Source: Paenibacillus polymyxa
Lineage (GTDB): Bacteria > Bacillota > Bacilli > Paenibacillales > Paenibacillaceae
Direction of reading: 5' to 3'
Length of the DNA stretch: 64,000 nucleotides
Assembly: GCF_015710975.1 (NCBI RefSeq)
Contig: NZ_CP049783.1
Location: 3,391,501-3,455,500, forward strand
Below are positions 27,204 to 37,000 of the stretch, piece after piece. The position numbers were made by a program, and so were the translations under genes. The notes beneath the pieces are model-generated. The model saw nothing but the letters and a program-made list of their open reading frames with translations, had not been told where the DNA came from and did no database searches. Position 1 is the first letter of the stretch. Every line of letters begins with the position of its first letter.

Positions 27204-28660
27204 TATTTTGCTCCTTTCAGGGCGGCCAGCGGTCTACATTTGGCTACAACGGCTGCGAGTCCTGCCCCGGTAACACTTTCAATAATATCATCTACATTTT
27301 TGTAGGCTTGTGGAGATTCGTCGATAATACTTTCCAGAGATGCCTGGTTGACCACAATTTCGTCGTCTGTCCCTACACCCAGGGCACCTGCAAAATCGTC
27401 TACACTTACAAGCCGCTTGGTCGCAGAACGCGAGCGAATACGGCCCGCTCCATGACAAATGGAGTGAAAGTTATCCTGACCGCCCGGTAAACCTACCATA
27501 ATATAAGAGGCAGTCCCCATTGAGCCGGGGATCAGGGCCGGATGCCCAGTCGCCTCATAAGGCCGCGGATTGTCAGGGTGTCCTGCTGGAAGCGCGCGCG
27601 TTGCACCTTTACGATGTACAAACACGCTGCCATGATCCGGATGGGACTCCTCCCAAGCATAATTGTGCATCAGATCGTACAGCGTACGCAACTCGCACTT
27701 TGTACCAAAGACATCGCGGAAGGCTTCTCGCACGGAGTATGCAATCAGATGTCGGTTCACCACAGCATAATTCAGCGCTGAATACATCATATCCACATAA
27801 TGTGCTGCCTCGGGATGATCCAGCGGTGCAAATACGAGTCTCGGGTCGGAGGTGCCGAGACCGAGACGGCTCATCGCTTTGGCGATGGCAGATGAACTGG
27901 ACTGGCTGACTGCTCCACCCCAAGCACGTGATCCGGAATGAATCATCACAGCCACCTGACCGTCGAACATCCCCCAAGCTTCAGCGACTTCTCTATTTTC
28001 TTCCGCAATTTCAATCGCCTGAACTTCGACAAAATGATTGCCTCCACCCAACGTGCCGAGCTGCCGATGAGCCCGGTGCCAAGTACGGTCTTCGACGAGA
28101 TTCAGCACTTCCTCGTCAAAGGAGAACTTACTGTGCTCTACATGAGTCAGTGAGGTGGATTTCTTAGGAGTGTAGCTATCTGGAATATATTTATTAGGTA
28201 AGCCATGCAAACCCTTACGTACAATATGCTCCAGTCGTATATCCGAATAATGTCCGCGTTGGTGGGCTTCCATCGGCAAGTATTTGTCGATTGTCTTAAC
28301 CAGCTTGCGGCGCAGCTTGATTTCCTTCAAAGCATCCTTGTGCAGATTGGTCAGGTGTACGCGCATGCCGCAGCCAATATCGCTGCCAACGATGGAGGGA
28401 GATACATAGCCGTCTTCCATTCCCCATACCGCAGTTGTACCGATGCAGGTTCCGACGCCTACATGTACATCTGGTGTATATCCCATATAGCGGATACCTG
28501 GAATTTGTAAATTGTTATTAGCCATCTCGAACACTTTGTAATCCAGTGAGGAGAAGAGTTGCTGCGAAGCGTACACGGTCAGATCCCCTGCCGGAAGCTT
28601 CATCAGGTGGCTGTATGGTCCTTCATGAAAAGATGAGTTGGTCGTAGGTTGTATATTCAT
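27203..28660 (-). CDS. rtcB: RtcB-family RNA ligase
   Basis: A 485-aa Mn2+/GTP-dependent ligase that joins RNA ends bearing 3'-phosphate or 2',3'-cyclic phosphate to 5'-OH ends. Metal and catalytic motifs are present: GSDIGCGM (Cys97), GTLGGGNHFVE, MIHSGSRAWG and ICHGAGRIRSR, whose His403 is the expected guanylylation site. Length is near the usual 400-485. No rtcA (RNA cyclase) or archease gene is adjacent; instead an AAA+ ATPase overlaps its 3' end. AAGAAGGGAA is a fair ribosome site. A structured leader with an intrinsic terminator lies directly upstream, so expression is probably attenuated until RNA damage or another cue. Confidence 0.92.
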   Translation of the reverse strand: MNIQPTTNSSFHEGPYSHLMKLPAGDLTVYASQQLFSSLDYKVFEMANNNLQIPGIRYMGYTPDVHVGVGTCIGTTAVWGMEDGYVSPSIVGSDIGCGMRVHLTNLHKDALKEIKLRRKLVKTIDKYLPMEAHQRGHYSDIRLEHIVRKGLHGLPNKYIPDSYTPKKSTSLTHVEHSKFSFDEEVLNLVEDRTWHRAHRQLGTLGGGNHFVEVQAIEIAEENREVAEAWGMFDGQVAVMIHSGSRAWGGAVSQSSSSAIAKAMSRLGLGTSDPRLVFAPLDHPEAAHYVDMMYSALNYAVVNRHLIAYSVREAFRDVFGTKCELRTLYDLMHNYAWEESHPDHGSVFVHRKGATRALPAGHPDNPRPYEATGHPALIPGSMGTASYIMVGLPGGQDNFHSICHGAGRIRSRSATKRLVSVDDFAGALGVGTDDEIVVNQASLESIIDESPQAYKNVDDIIESVTGAGLAAVVAKCRPLAALKGAK

Positions 28661-28717
28661 AATAAATGGGTAGTTCCCTTCTTCATGTAAATTTATAACA
28701 TCCTATAAAAAGATTCG

Positions 28718-28937
28718 AAAAAAACAAAAAAGCCGCAGACTTGTCGTCTACGGCTTCGTGCACCGAAAGTGTCATTACATTTTATGATCAGTACATCATA
28801 TAGTACATCATAAAAACATAAATAACCTGTTCTTTCAATAGCATATAAAAATAAAAAAGCCTGGTTCATCACGCCGTCAGACAGCGTGACATACCCATCA
28901 TGTCGCCCGAACGGGGCCGATGAGACGAAATTTCGAA
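28718..28937 (-). promoter_or_regulatory. Structured leader RNA with attenuator upstream of rtcB
   Basis: The predicted transcript opens with three hairpins in a row: GCCC/GGGC, GACAT/ATGTC (loop GATGGGT) and TCACGC/GCGTGA. Later an intrinsic terminator, AAGCCGTAGAC paired with GTCTGCGGCTT then TTTTTTG (28756-28724), lies about 60 bases before the rtcB start codon. The segment GTCTGACGGC (28882-28873), partly inside hairpin 3, can instead pair with the terminator arm GCCGTAGAC, a possible antiterminator. No gene lies between, so the terminator must act on the leader itself. It could alternatively be a separate small RNA. Confidence 0.55.
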
Positions 28938-28943
28938 TATGTG

Positions 28944-28952
28944 ATTGTATCA
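28944..28952 (-). promoter_or_regulatory. Extended -10 promoter of the rtcB leader
   Basis: TGATACAAT on the - strand fits an extended -10 (TGnTACAAT). No good -35 is present at the expected distance, which is usual for extended -10 promoters. Confidence 0.5.
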
Positions 28953-29124
28953 TGCTGACTGATTGTCATTATCGTGTAAAGCTTGGTCATGTCTGTCGGC
29001 CCCCTTTTCTTAAAGTTAATTGTTATGTTAATGGAAACCTGTGGAAGCTGTCAACCCTGAAAGATAAAAGTGTGGAAAAATGTGACTATACGCATGGTGA
29101 AGTGTGAGTAACATCATAGTTCAA

Positions 29125-29170
29125 TTGACCCAAAACTGTTATTGTACTGAATATTCAAATATTCAGATAT
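29125..29170 (+). promoter_or_regulatory. Promoter and likely ArsR operator of the arsR-sulP operon
   Basis: TTGACC at 29125 is followed 17-18 bases later by TGAATAT. The -10 region overlaps three 8-bp-spaced copies of ATATTC/ATATTG (GAATATTCAAATATTCAGAT), including the perfect palindrome GAATATTC, a plausible repressor site for the ArsR protein encoded next. Confidence 0.5.
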
Positions 29171-29214
29171 TGTTGATCGTTATGAAAACAATCTGTGAGG
29201 AGGACGGCGCAGGC

Positions 29215-29544
29215 ATGGAAGGAGATCTCCAGAAGTTTAAGGCTGACTTTTTCAAAGCATTGGCTCACCCTCTGCGCATCCGCATTTTGGAGGTGCTGAG
29301 TGAAGGGGAACGGAATGTGAACGAGTTGCAGACTGCGCTCGGTTCCGAAGGTTCTGCCGTATCGCAGCAATTGGCTGTCTTACGGGCTAAAAATTTGGTG
29401 AACAGCTTTAAGGAAGGCACAACGGTCGTGTATTCACTACGTGATCCGCTCTTAACGGAGCTGCTAGCGGTGGCGCGGCAGATTTTTGACAATCATTTAG
29501 TCGAAGCTATCTCGTTGCTGGAAGGAATACGTAACGAGAAGTAA
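29215..29544 (+). CDS. ArsR-family winged-helix repressor
   Basis: A 109-aa protein if started at ATG 29215 (MEGDLQKF). The winged helix is clear: FFKALAHPLRIRILEVLSEGE, then VNELQTALGSEGSAVSQQLAVLR as the recognition helix and the wing FKEGTTVVYSLRD. No CxC metal motif of the arsenic or cadmium sensors is present, so the signal is not obviously a metal. GAGGAGG lies 11 bases upstream; longer in-frame starts run into the promoter. Its stop overlaps the next frame (TAATG), so it most likely represses its own operon with the SulP transporter. Confidence 0.85.
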   Translation: MEGDLQKFKADFFKALAHPLRIRILEVLSEGERNVNELQTALGSEGSAVSQQLAVLRAKNLVNSFKEGTTVVYSLRDPLLTELLAVARQIFDNHLVEAISLLEGIRNEK

Positions 29545-29573
29545 TGCTACTACAGAAAAGAAGGGTTACAGGA

Positions 29574-31352
29574 ATGAAGTGGATAGGAAGGTTCGAAGGC
29601 TATAACGCAGGGGCTTTACGAAAGGATCTAATTTCTGGAAGCATTGTAGCGATTGTGGCCATCCCGCTCGGTATGGCGTTCGCCATTGCATCGGGGGTAA
29701 AGCCGGAATATGGTCTGTACACAACCATTGTAGCGGGGATTTTGATTTCACTGCTGGGTGGGTCCAAATTTCAGATCGGAGGACCTACAGGTGCGTTTAT
29801 TCCAATTTTGCTGGCTATTGTCATGCAATACGGCTATGAGAATTTGCTTATAGCAGGGTTTATGGCAGGCATCATACTCATTTTAATGGGTGTTTTAAGG
29901 CTGGGGGCATTGATCAAGTTCATTCCCAAGCCCGTAACCATTGGCTTTACAGCCGGGATTGCCGTGACGATCTTCAGTGGTCAGATTGCTAACTTTCTCG
30001 GTTTGCGTGGGGTAGAGCGACATGAAACTTTTCTGCCTTCGATGGCAGAGCTCGTCCATCGACTTCCTTCACTCAATGTGTATAGTATCCTGACAGCTTG
30101 TATCTGTCTTGCTGCGCTTATTCTAGTGCCTAAAAAATGGCCCAAGATACCTGGATCACTGGTCGGCCTGCTCTTGTCAACGTTGGTGGCAGCTTTGCTT
30201 TTTCCAGGGCAGGTGGCTACGATTGGCTCTGCTTATGGCGCAATTCCGGCATCATTGCCTGAGCTGCATATTCCTGTGATGACGTGGGAATTGATCGTGA
30301 AGCTGTTGCCGCCAGCACTTGTTATAGCGATGTTGGGGGCTATTGAATCGCTGCTTTCAGCGGTAGTAGCTGACGGGATGACGGGAACCCGGCATAACAG
30401 CAATCGCGAATTGGTTGGACAAGGGATTGCTAATTTGCTGACACCACTGTTTGGCGGCATTCCTGCGACAGGTGCCATTGCCCGTACGGCCACCAATATC
30501 CGCAACAACGCGGTTTCTCCTATGTCAGGTATTGTGCATGGGATCGTGGTGCTCCTCATTCTGGTGCTTTTTGCACCTTATGCATCTAATATTCCGTTGG
30601 CTAGTATGGCACCGGTATTGATGGTAGTCGCCTGGAATATGAGTGAGCGCAAGCATTTTGCGCACATTCTCAAAACACGGACAGCGGATTCTATTGTGCT
30701 GGTCGTCACCTTTTTGCTGACGGTCTTTACGACGTTGACAACGGCTGTGGAGGTAGGTCTGATTCTGGCAGTTGTATTGTTCGTCAAACGTATGAGCAGT
30801 ACACTTTCAGTCGATAAGGTGCTTCCTGACCCTTCTGTGAAGCATGAAAAAGTAGGCGCACATATGGTCACAGAGCAGCATGATTGCCCACAGGTGGCTA
30901 TTTACAATGTGGAAGGCCCCCTATTTTTCGGTGCAGCTTCGACGTTGGAGAACTCAGGTGTAGGGGGACAGACTGGCCACCTGCAAGGGATTTTGTTGTT
31001 GCGAATGGGAAAGGTCCCTTTTATGGATATGACGGGAGAAGCTAACTTTACCGCATTAATTCACAAGTACCGGAAGTCTGGTGGGACAGTGCTTGTGTCC
31101 GGACTCCAGCCCCAACCGCTGGAGTTACTGCGGAAAACCGGATGTTACGACATGATCGGACAAAATCATTTTTTCGAACATACAGGAGAGGCCCTTACGG
31201 CAGCTCTTGCAATGGTGAATCAGGAGCGATGCAGGGGATGCAGGCAGATGGCTTTTCGAGAATGTACGAGCCTGTGTCGCAGAACCCAGGAAACCAAATC
31301 TTCCTTTCCAGAAGCCGTTTCGGTTCCCATACCTGTAAATAGCGGCAGATAG
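29574..31352 (+). CDS. SulP-family anion transporter with STAS domain
   Basis: A roughly 592-aa protein. The membrane domain (about 15-420) starts DLISGSIVAIVAIPLGMAFA and includes the family block GGPTGAFIPILLAIV and FGGIPATGAIARTATNIR. A C-terminal STAS domain (about 450-560) follows. After it comes an unusual cysteine-rich tail, CRGCRQMAFRECTSLC, that could bind metal. SulP proteins carry sulfate, bicarbonate or other anions; the substrate is not certain. The start at 29574 has GAAGGG eight bases upstream; ATG 29544, overlapping the ArsR stop, is an alternative ten codons longer. Confidence 0.87.
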   Translation: MKWIGRFEGYNAGALRKDLISGSIVAIVAIPLGMAFAIASGVKPEYGLYTTIVAGILISLLGGSKFQIGGPTGAFIPILLAIVMQYGYENLLIAGFMAGIILILMGVLRLGALIKFIPKPVTIGFTAGIAVTIFSGQIANFLGLRGVERHETFLPSMAELVHRLPSLNVYSILTACICLAALILVPKKWPKIPGSLVGLLLSTLVAALLFPGQVATIGSAYGAIPASLPELHIPVMTWELIVKLLPPALVIAMLGAIESLLSAVVADGMTGTRHNSNRELVGQGIANLLTPLFGGIPATGAIARTATNIRNNAVSPMSGIVHGIVVLLILVLFAPYASNIPLASMAPVLMVVAWNMSERKHFAHILKTRTADSIVLVVTFLLTVFTTLTTAVEVGLILAVVLFVKRMSSTLSVDKVLPDPSVKHEKVGAHMVTEQHDCPQVAIYNVEGPLFFGAASTLENSGVGGQTGHLQGILLLRMGKVPFMDMTGEANFTALIHKYRKSGGTVLVSGLQPQPLELLRKTGCYDMIGQNHFFEHTGEALTAALAMVNQERCRGCRQMAFRECTSLCRRTQETKSSFPEAVSVPIPVNSGR

Positions 31353-31380
31353 CATTCTTCTACTTATGCTGCTGAATGCC

Positions 31381-31457
31381 GAAAAACCTCTTTTATTTTC
31401 GAAACAAATGCGAGTTTTCTCGGTGCATTTGGTTGCGGATTATAGAAGAGGTTTTTC
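31381..31457 (+). terminator. Branched terminator after the SulP gene
   Basis: GAAAAACCTCTT pairs with AAGAGGTTTTTC around an inner hairpin (AAATGC/GCATTT). Confidence 0.6.
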
Positions 31458-31497
31458 ACTTCTTCAAGAAAAAAAGGAATAAAATTCAAAAAAATGC

Positions 31498-31526
31498 TTG
31501 AATATCTGTTTTTATGACACTATACT
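31498..31526 (+). promoter_or_regulatory. Sigma-A promoter of the short S8 protease
   Basis: TTGAAT and TATACT are 17 bases apart. The flanking ATATCTGTTTT is shared with the promoter at 33672. The predicted 5' UTR is over 300 bases, and the gene-free stretch 31458-31865 contains nothing else I can support except the element at 31765. Confidence 0.65.
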
Positions 31527-31764
31527 AGATTCAAAAGATATCAAATGATTCATTCTTTTGTTTTAAATTGTATTTTAATAATATGCTTATCAACCTCCTC
31601 GATCACTTCTAGTATCTTACCCTACCCTTTTCTTCATTTTTTTCACTTACTTTCTTCCAGACTTGTCCACAGTTCTGAATTGAATGTCGTTCCTTGCGGT
31701 CTGCACCAAAGGTTATTCACCTTAGAATATGACCTATGGATTTCACCCCAGAATCTATATTTTT

Positions 31765-31775
31765 AAAGGAGGTGA
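31765..31775 (+). promoter_or_regulatory. Non-initiating strong Shine-Dalgarno (possible STAB-SD)
   Basis: AAAGGAGGTGA is a near-perfect ribosome-binding sequence about 90 bases upstream of the true start, with no suitably placed start codon. Similar elements in the cry3A leader stabilise mRNA by binding 30S subunits; the same role is inferred here. Confidence 0.5.
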
Positions 31776-31865
31776 GTACCAGAGGCTATTTGTGAGCTTT
31801 TGACGCTGCTGTCGGAAGGTTGTCTTTGAGAATCACAAAAACCAAGTAAAGGGAGAGGAAAAGTA

Positions 31866-33491
31866 TTGATTAAGTGGAAAAATATCAAAAAGACACTGTC
31901 GGTCGGTTTTACCGCTATTCTTGCTTTTTCTCTGATTTCTCCGGTGTATGCAGATTCCAGCACAACCTCCTCAGCAGGAGCATCGTCGATTTCCGCCAAG
32001 GTTTCAGCCAAGCTGAACCAGCAATTCAGCGCCAGCGAGTATGTCACCTATCTGGTTAAATTAAAAGATCAAGTAGACACGGAGTCTGTTGCCAAGCACG
32101 CTTTTCAGAAGGCTTCTGCCGAGCAGATTTCCCCCGCTGCTGCTAAGCTATCTGTACGTACAACGGTTGTAAACTCTCTCATGGATACCGCAGAAAAAAC
32201 TCAACAATCCGTGGAAGAATACTTAAAGAAGGAAGTCAATAACGGAAACGCCAAAAAATATAAGAGTTACTTTATCGTAAACGCATTTGCGGTAACCAGT
32301 ACCAAAGAGGTCATGGAAAATCTCGCCATCCTACCTGAGATCGACAAAATTTTACCAGATGAAAAGCGCGAGTTGCAAAAGGTAGAAATCGATAAGGATA
32401 CCCAGCCGATAGGGGAGCAATCAACAGCAGGCCAAGCAGTGGCAGATCAAACTGCTGTTGACCCGGCTGTGACGGAAGAAAATGCACAAAAATCGGTGCA
32501 AGAATCCGTGTATAAAGATGCAGTAACGCCAAGTCGTGTGGAGTGGAATATTTCTAAGATTAAAGCACCACAGGTGTGGGCCAAAGGTATTGATGGCAAA
32601 GGCATTGTCGTTGCCAATCTGGATACAGGTGTTGAATATACTCACCCGGCATTGAAAAGAAAATGGCGCGGGCTGAATGCTTCCGGTCAAGTCGTCAATC
32701 CAGAGCTGAGCTGGTATGATGCGGTTAATGGAGCATCGCTGCCAACAGATTCCCATGGACATGGTACACATACGATGGGGACAAGCGTTGGCTCAGACAG
32801 CAACGGTACGAATCAAATCGGTGTTGCTCCAGGGGCCAAGTGGATTGCCGTACGAGTATTCAATCCAGATACCACAGATTCCATCTTGCTGGATGGTGGG
32901 CAGTGGATTCTTGCACCTGTAGATAAAAACGGCAAAAAGCACCCTGAGCTTGCACCGGATGTGGTGAATAATTCTTGGGGCGGTGGACCTGGCCTGGACG
33001 AATGGTATCGCCCAGTGACCAAGGCGTGGAGAGCGGCACAAATTTTCCCTGAGTTCTCCGCAGGCAATACAACACTATCGAATCCCGGCGGACCTGGGTC
33101 TGTGGCCAATCCGGCTAACTTGCCAGAAGCCTATGCCACAGGAGCCACGGATATCAATAACAAGCTGGCAAGCTTCTCGTTGCGTGGTCCTTCTCCTTAT
33201 GGCGAAGTGAAGCCAGAAATTTCGGCTCCTGGTGTAAACATTCGTTCCTCTGTACCGGGAGGAGTTTATGAGGGAGGCTGGAACGGTACCTCTATGGCAG
33301 GTCCGCATACGGCTGGATTAGCGGCATTGCTGCTTCAGGCTAAACCATCATTAACTGTGGATCAATTGGAGGATGTTATTTCGAAAACCGCAACACCGCT
33401 GACAGACAGTCAGTATCCGACTTCACCCAACAACGGCTATGGAAATGGTCTGATCGATGCGCTTGCTGCGGTGAACTCCGTACTTAACTAA
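31866..33491 (+). CDS. Secreted S8 serine protease, bacillopeptidase F-like, catalytic form only
   Basis: A 541-aa subtilase precursor: signal peptide ending at about VYA, an inhibitor-I9-like propeptide (about 45-160), a Gln/Ala-rich linker and a catalytic domain from about 215. The triad is Asp253 (NLDTGVEYTHP), His299 (HGHGTHTMG) and Ser476 (NGTSMAGPH). It ends right after the catalytic domain, whereas typical bacillopeptidase F and its neighbour here carry long C-terminal extensions. The start is TTG with GGGAGAGG eight bases upstream. Close similarity in protein, promoter and leader to the next gene indicates tandem duplication followed by loss or gain of the C-terminal part. Confidence 0.9.
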   Translation: MIKWKNIKKTLSVGFTAILAFSLISPVYADSSTTSSAGASSISAKVSAKLNQQFSASEYVTYLVKLKDQVDTESVAKHAFQKASAEQISPAAAKLSVRTTVVNSLMDTAEKTQQSVEEYLKKEVNNGNAKKYKSYFIVNAFAVTSTKEVMENLAILPEIDKILPDEKRELQKVEIDKDTQPIGEQSTAGQAVADQTAVDPAVTEENAQKSVQESVYKDAVTPSRVEWNISKIKAPQVWAKGIDGKGIVVANLDTGVEYTHPALKRKWRGLNASGQVVNPELSWYDAVNGASLPTDSHGHGTHTMGTSVGSDSNGTNQIGVAPGAKWIAVRVFNPDTTDSILLDGGQWILAPVDKNGKKHPELAPDVVNNSWGGGPGLDEWYRPVTKAWRAAQIFPEFSAGNTTLSNPGGPGSVANPANLPEAYATGATDINNKLASFSLRGPSPYGEVKPEISAPGVNIRSSVPGGVYEGGWNGTSMAGPHTAGLAALLLQAKPSLTVDQLEDVISKTATPLTDSQYPTSPNNGYGNGLIDALAAVNSVLN

Positions 33492-33671
33492 AAATAATCA
33501 TAATCATACAGGTTTAAGAAAGATCCCCGAAAATCCCTTTGGGCGGCTCGTACAAGGATGCATGCACCTGCTAACCGTGTGTTGCACTATGGCGTAGCTG
33601 CTAAAAAGGGGTTTTCCTACATAAATGAATATAAAAGTCATAGAATTTCAAGAAAATTGCAAAAAAATGAC

Positions 33672-33700
33672 TTGTATATCTGTTTTGATAACTTTATACT
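33672..33700 (+). promoter_or_regulatory. Sigma-A promoter of the long S8 protease
   Basis: TTGTAT and TATACT are 17 bases apart; surrounding bases (CAAAAAAATG before, ATATCTGTTTT inside) match the promoter at 31498. The gap 33492-34025 holds this promoter, the element at 33902 and a leader of about 320 bases; no gene is supported. Confidence 0.65.
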
Positions 33701-33901
33701 ATCCATAATATATGATTATATATCAATTTTTAATATAAAATGTAATGATATAACATGTTTTTTTCCTTCGAAATGCTTCTGCTTTTTCTCCTAGGTATCT
33801 ACTGAATTTCATCGCTTCTCTATTGGGATTGTAAACTCACCTATGAAGTACTGCCATCTATGAACAGCCAAATATCTTTTTGAGCCTCTCTATAATCTAT
33901 G

Positions 33902-33911
33902 AAGGAGGTGG
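33902..33911 (+). promoter_or_regulatory. Non-initiating strong Shine-Dalgarno (possible STAB-SD), second copy
   Basis: AAGGAGGTGG lies about 115 bases before the start codon, matching the element at 31765. A GTG-started 39-codon frame begins only two bases after it, too close for normal initiation. Confidence 0.5.
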
Positions 33912-34025
33912 TGGCTAACACATCGTATTGCGCAACCCGCGTGTTTGATGTGCAAGGCATGAGGTCTGACTCTTGTACAGGTTATTCCAGAATCATTAAA
34001 CCTAGTAAAAGGAGTGGAGAAGTAA

Positions 34026-37000
34026 TTGATTAAACCTAGACGTTTCAAGAAACCGTTATCTATTGGACTCTCTTTGCTTATGGCCTTTTCATTTGTTCAA
34101 CCCGCTTTGGCGAAAAACACCCCGGATGGCTCCAAGCTGGAGCTGAAATCAGCCTCGCACATGGTCACGACCGCGAAGGTATCCGCGAAGCTGACCAAAC
34201 AGTTTGAGGAGAACAACTATGTTACCTATTTGGTCAAATTAAAAGAACAGGTAGATACGAACAAGGTTTCCAAAAATGCTCTTCAAAAGGCTTCACTTGA
34301 GAAAATAACACCTTCCGCTGCCAAAATGGCTGTGCGCAGCCATGTGATCAGCTCTCTACGTGAAACGGCTTCCAGAACCCAATACGGGCTTGAAAGTTAT
34401 TTGGATAAGGAATCGGAGAGCGGCGGAGTAAAGGAATATAAAAGCTATTTTATAGTCAATGCTTTGGCTGTCACGAGCACCAAGGAGGTGCTGGATCATA
34501 TCTCGAAGCTGCCTGAGGTCGATAAAATTGTACCGAATGAAACACGTTATCTGCAAAAGGTAACGGTTGATAAGCAGCCAGAGGACACAGGCACCAAAGC
34601 GGCTGGAACCGCAACGGCAGCAACAGCAGGAACGGCAAAGTCTGACACAGCCCAGAAAGCTGTAGAACCGGAAAAGGGCGATGGCAAAACATCGGCATTG
34701 CCCGGTAATACAGGCAAGAACGCTGTGGACCCGTCCACAGTGGAATGGAACATATCCCATATTAACGCACCACAAGTGTGGGAAAAAGGAATCGACGGAA
34801 CCGGAATCGTGGTCGCCAACCTCGATACAGGCGTTGACTACACGCATCCGGCCCTTCATCGCAAATGGCGTGGTCTGGATGCGGCAGGCAATGTCGTAAA
34901 TCCAGAACTGAGCTGGTATGATCCGCATAGTCATGCGGCGCTTCCGGTCGATCAGGAAGACGATTCCCATGGTACGCATACGATGGGCACGATGGTCGGC
35001 TCCGAGGAAAATGGAACGAACCGAGTGGGCGTTGCCCCTGGTGCAAAGTGGATTGCGGTTCGGATTTTTAATCCGGAAACGACGGATGCAATTATACTGG
35101 ACGGCGGTCAATGGCTGCTTGCGCCAAAAGATGCCCAAGGTAATCTTCATCCCGAACTTGCTCCAGACGTAGTGAACAACTCGTGGGGAGGCGGACCGGG
35201 TCTTGATGAATGGTTCCGGCCTGTAGTTCAGGCATGGCGGGATGCTCAAATCTTTCCCGAATTCTCCGCAGGGAACACCTCTCTCTCCAATCCGGGCGGA
35301 CCTGGATCGGTAGCCAATCCGGCCAACTATCCGGAATCCTTTGCCACTGGGGCAACCGATATCAATGATAAACTGGGAAGCTTTTCATTGCTGGGACCCT
35401 CACCTTACGGTGAGATCAAGCCCGAAGTTTCCGCGCCGGGTGTAAATATTCGTTCAACCGTGGCTGGTGGCGGTTATAAAGGTGGATATAACGGTACTTC
35501 TATGGCGGGCCCTCATGTAGCGGGTCTTGCTGCTCTATTACTGCAAGCGAATCATTCTCTTACCGTGGATCAGCTGGAGGAAATTCTGGAAAACACAGCC
35601 ACCCCTCGGACAGATAGTACATATCCTACTTCGCCAAACAATGGATATGGACATGGCGTCATTAATGCACTTGATGCAGTCGGATCTGTCATGCAGGGTC
35701 TGGGCTCTGTATCCGGTAAAGTCGTAACGGGTGGCGACGATCTGGAAGCGCCTGTTCTTGAGCATACACCGCCTGCAGCTGCATTTGAGGGTATTGATAT
35801 CCCTTTGACTGCACATGTAACGGACGATGTCGGCGTAACAGCCGTTGAGGCCTTTGCCAAAACAGCGGGTTCGTCAAACTATGTATACATTCCGTTGGAG
35901 CGGACCTCTGGAGACAGCAAAGATGGTACATATCAAGCGTCCATTCCGACCTTTTTGGTGGATAGCAAAGGTTTGGAATACTATATCCGTGTAAATGATT
36001 TCGGTAATAATGGTTTTGAAACGGAAGTATATAAGGTGAATGTCTCCAAAGGTGTTAAACCAGGCTACACACAAGACTTTGAAAAAGACATTGCCGGTAT
36101 TAATATCGGGGGTCAGGGTAGTGTTTGGAAATGGGGAACCCCGACAAGCGGCCCTAAAGGCGCACATTCGGGTACAAAGGTCATCGCGACCAATCTCGAA
36201 GGCCAATACCAGACCAACTCCAACAGTTATTTTGTGGCCCCTCCAATTGATCTAACTGAAAGTTCCAAAGGTGCACTGGTCAGCTTCAAGCATTGGTACG
36301 ATCTTGAAAACAATTCTGATTTCGGCAAAGTGTATGTAGCGACCACAAACAATCAGAATGCGTTTGAGCAGGTATTATCGTTTACTGGCACCAGCAATGG
36401 CTGGAAAACACAATATCTTGATTTGCGAGCGTTTGCGGGTCAAAAGGTATACCTCCTGTTCAACTTTACTAGTGACAATACAATCGTGAAAGATGGCTGG
36501 TATATTGACGATCTCTCCATTCAGGAACCAGACAGCGTTGCACCTGCTGCCCCTGGTCATTTGACTGCTGAAGCAGATACTGTGGGCAACGTTACACTCG
36601 CCTGGGGTGCTTCCTCTGATGAAGATGTGAAGCAGTACAAGGTGTATCGTTCAACCCAGTCCGGTAAAAATTATACTTCCATCGGTACAACCTCTGGGCT
36701 GACCTACACGGATACGATCACTGTCGGTGGTGCGACCTATCATTATGCAGTGGCGGCCGAGGATTATAGCGGTAACGAAGGTGTCAAGTCGAACGAGGCT
36801 TCACTAAGAGTGGACGTGCCGGATACGCTGTATAGCGATCATTTTGATGGCAGTTCAGACAATGGTTGGACTCATTCCGGGACCAAGGATGAGTGGGAAC
36901 GCGGCATTCCTAAGGAAGTAGGACCGGAAAGCGCAGTGTCCAAACCGAATGTGTGGGCCACCGATCTCGATAGCAACTATGAGAACGGTGCTGATTTTTC

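Noticed and set aside
28915..28940. CCGATGAG-ACGAAA resembling a hammerhead ribozyme core on the + strand
   Set aside because: The conserved U4 is C, stem II would be a single pair and no flanking stems I and III can form.
28693..28953. 86-codon open frame on the - strand before rtcB
   Set aside because: Its ATG overlaps the -10 box, it has no ribosome site, it reads through a terminator and its sequence is not protein-like.
31545..31766. 73-codon open frame upstream of the short S8 protease
   Set aside because: Lies in the 5' leader, has no ribosome site and looks like a chance pyrimidine-rich reading frame.
33911..34030. 39-codon GTG-started leader peptide before the large protease
   Set aside because: The GTG is only two bases from AGGAGG, and no equivalent peptide exists in the leader of the paralogous gene.
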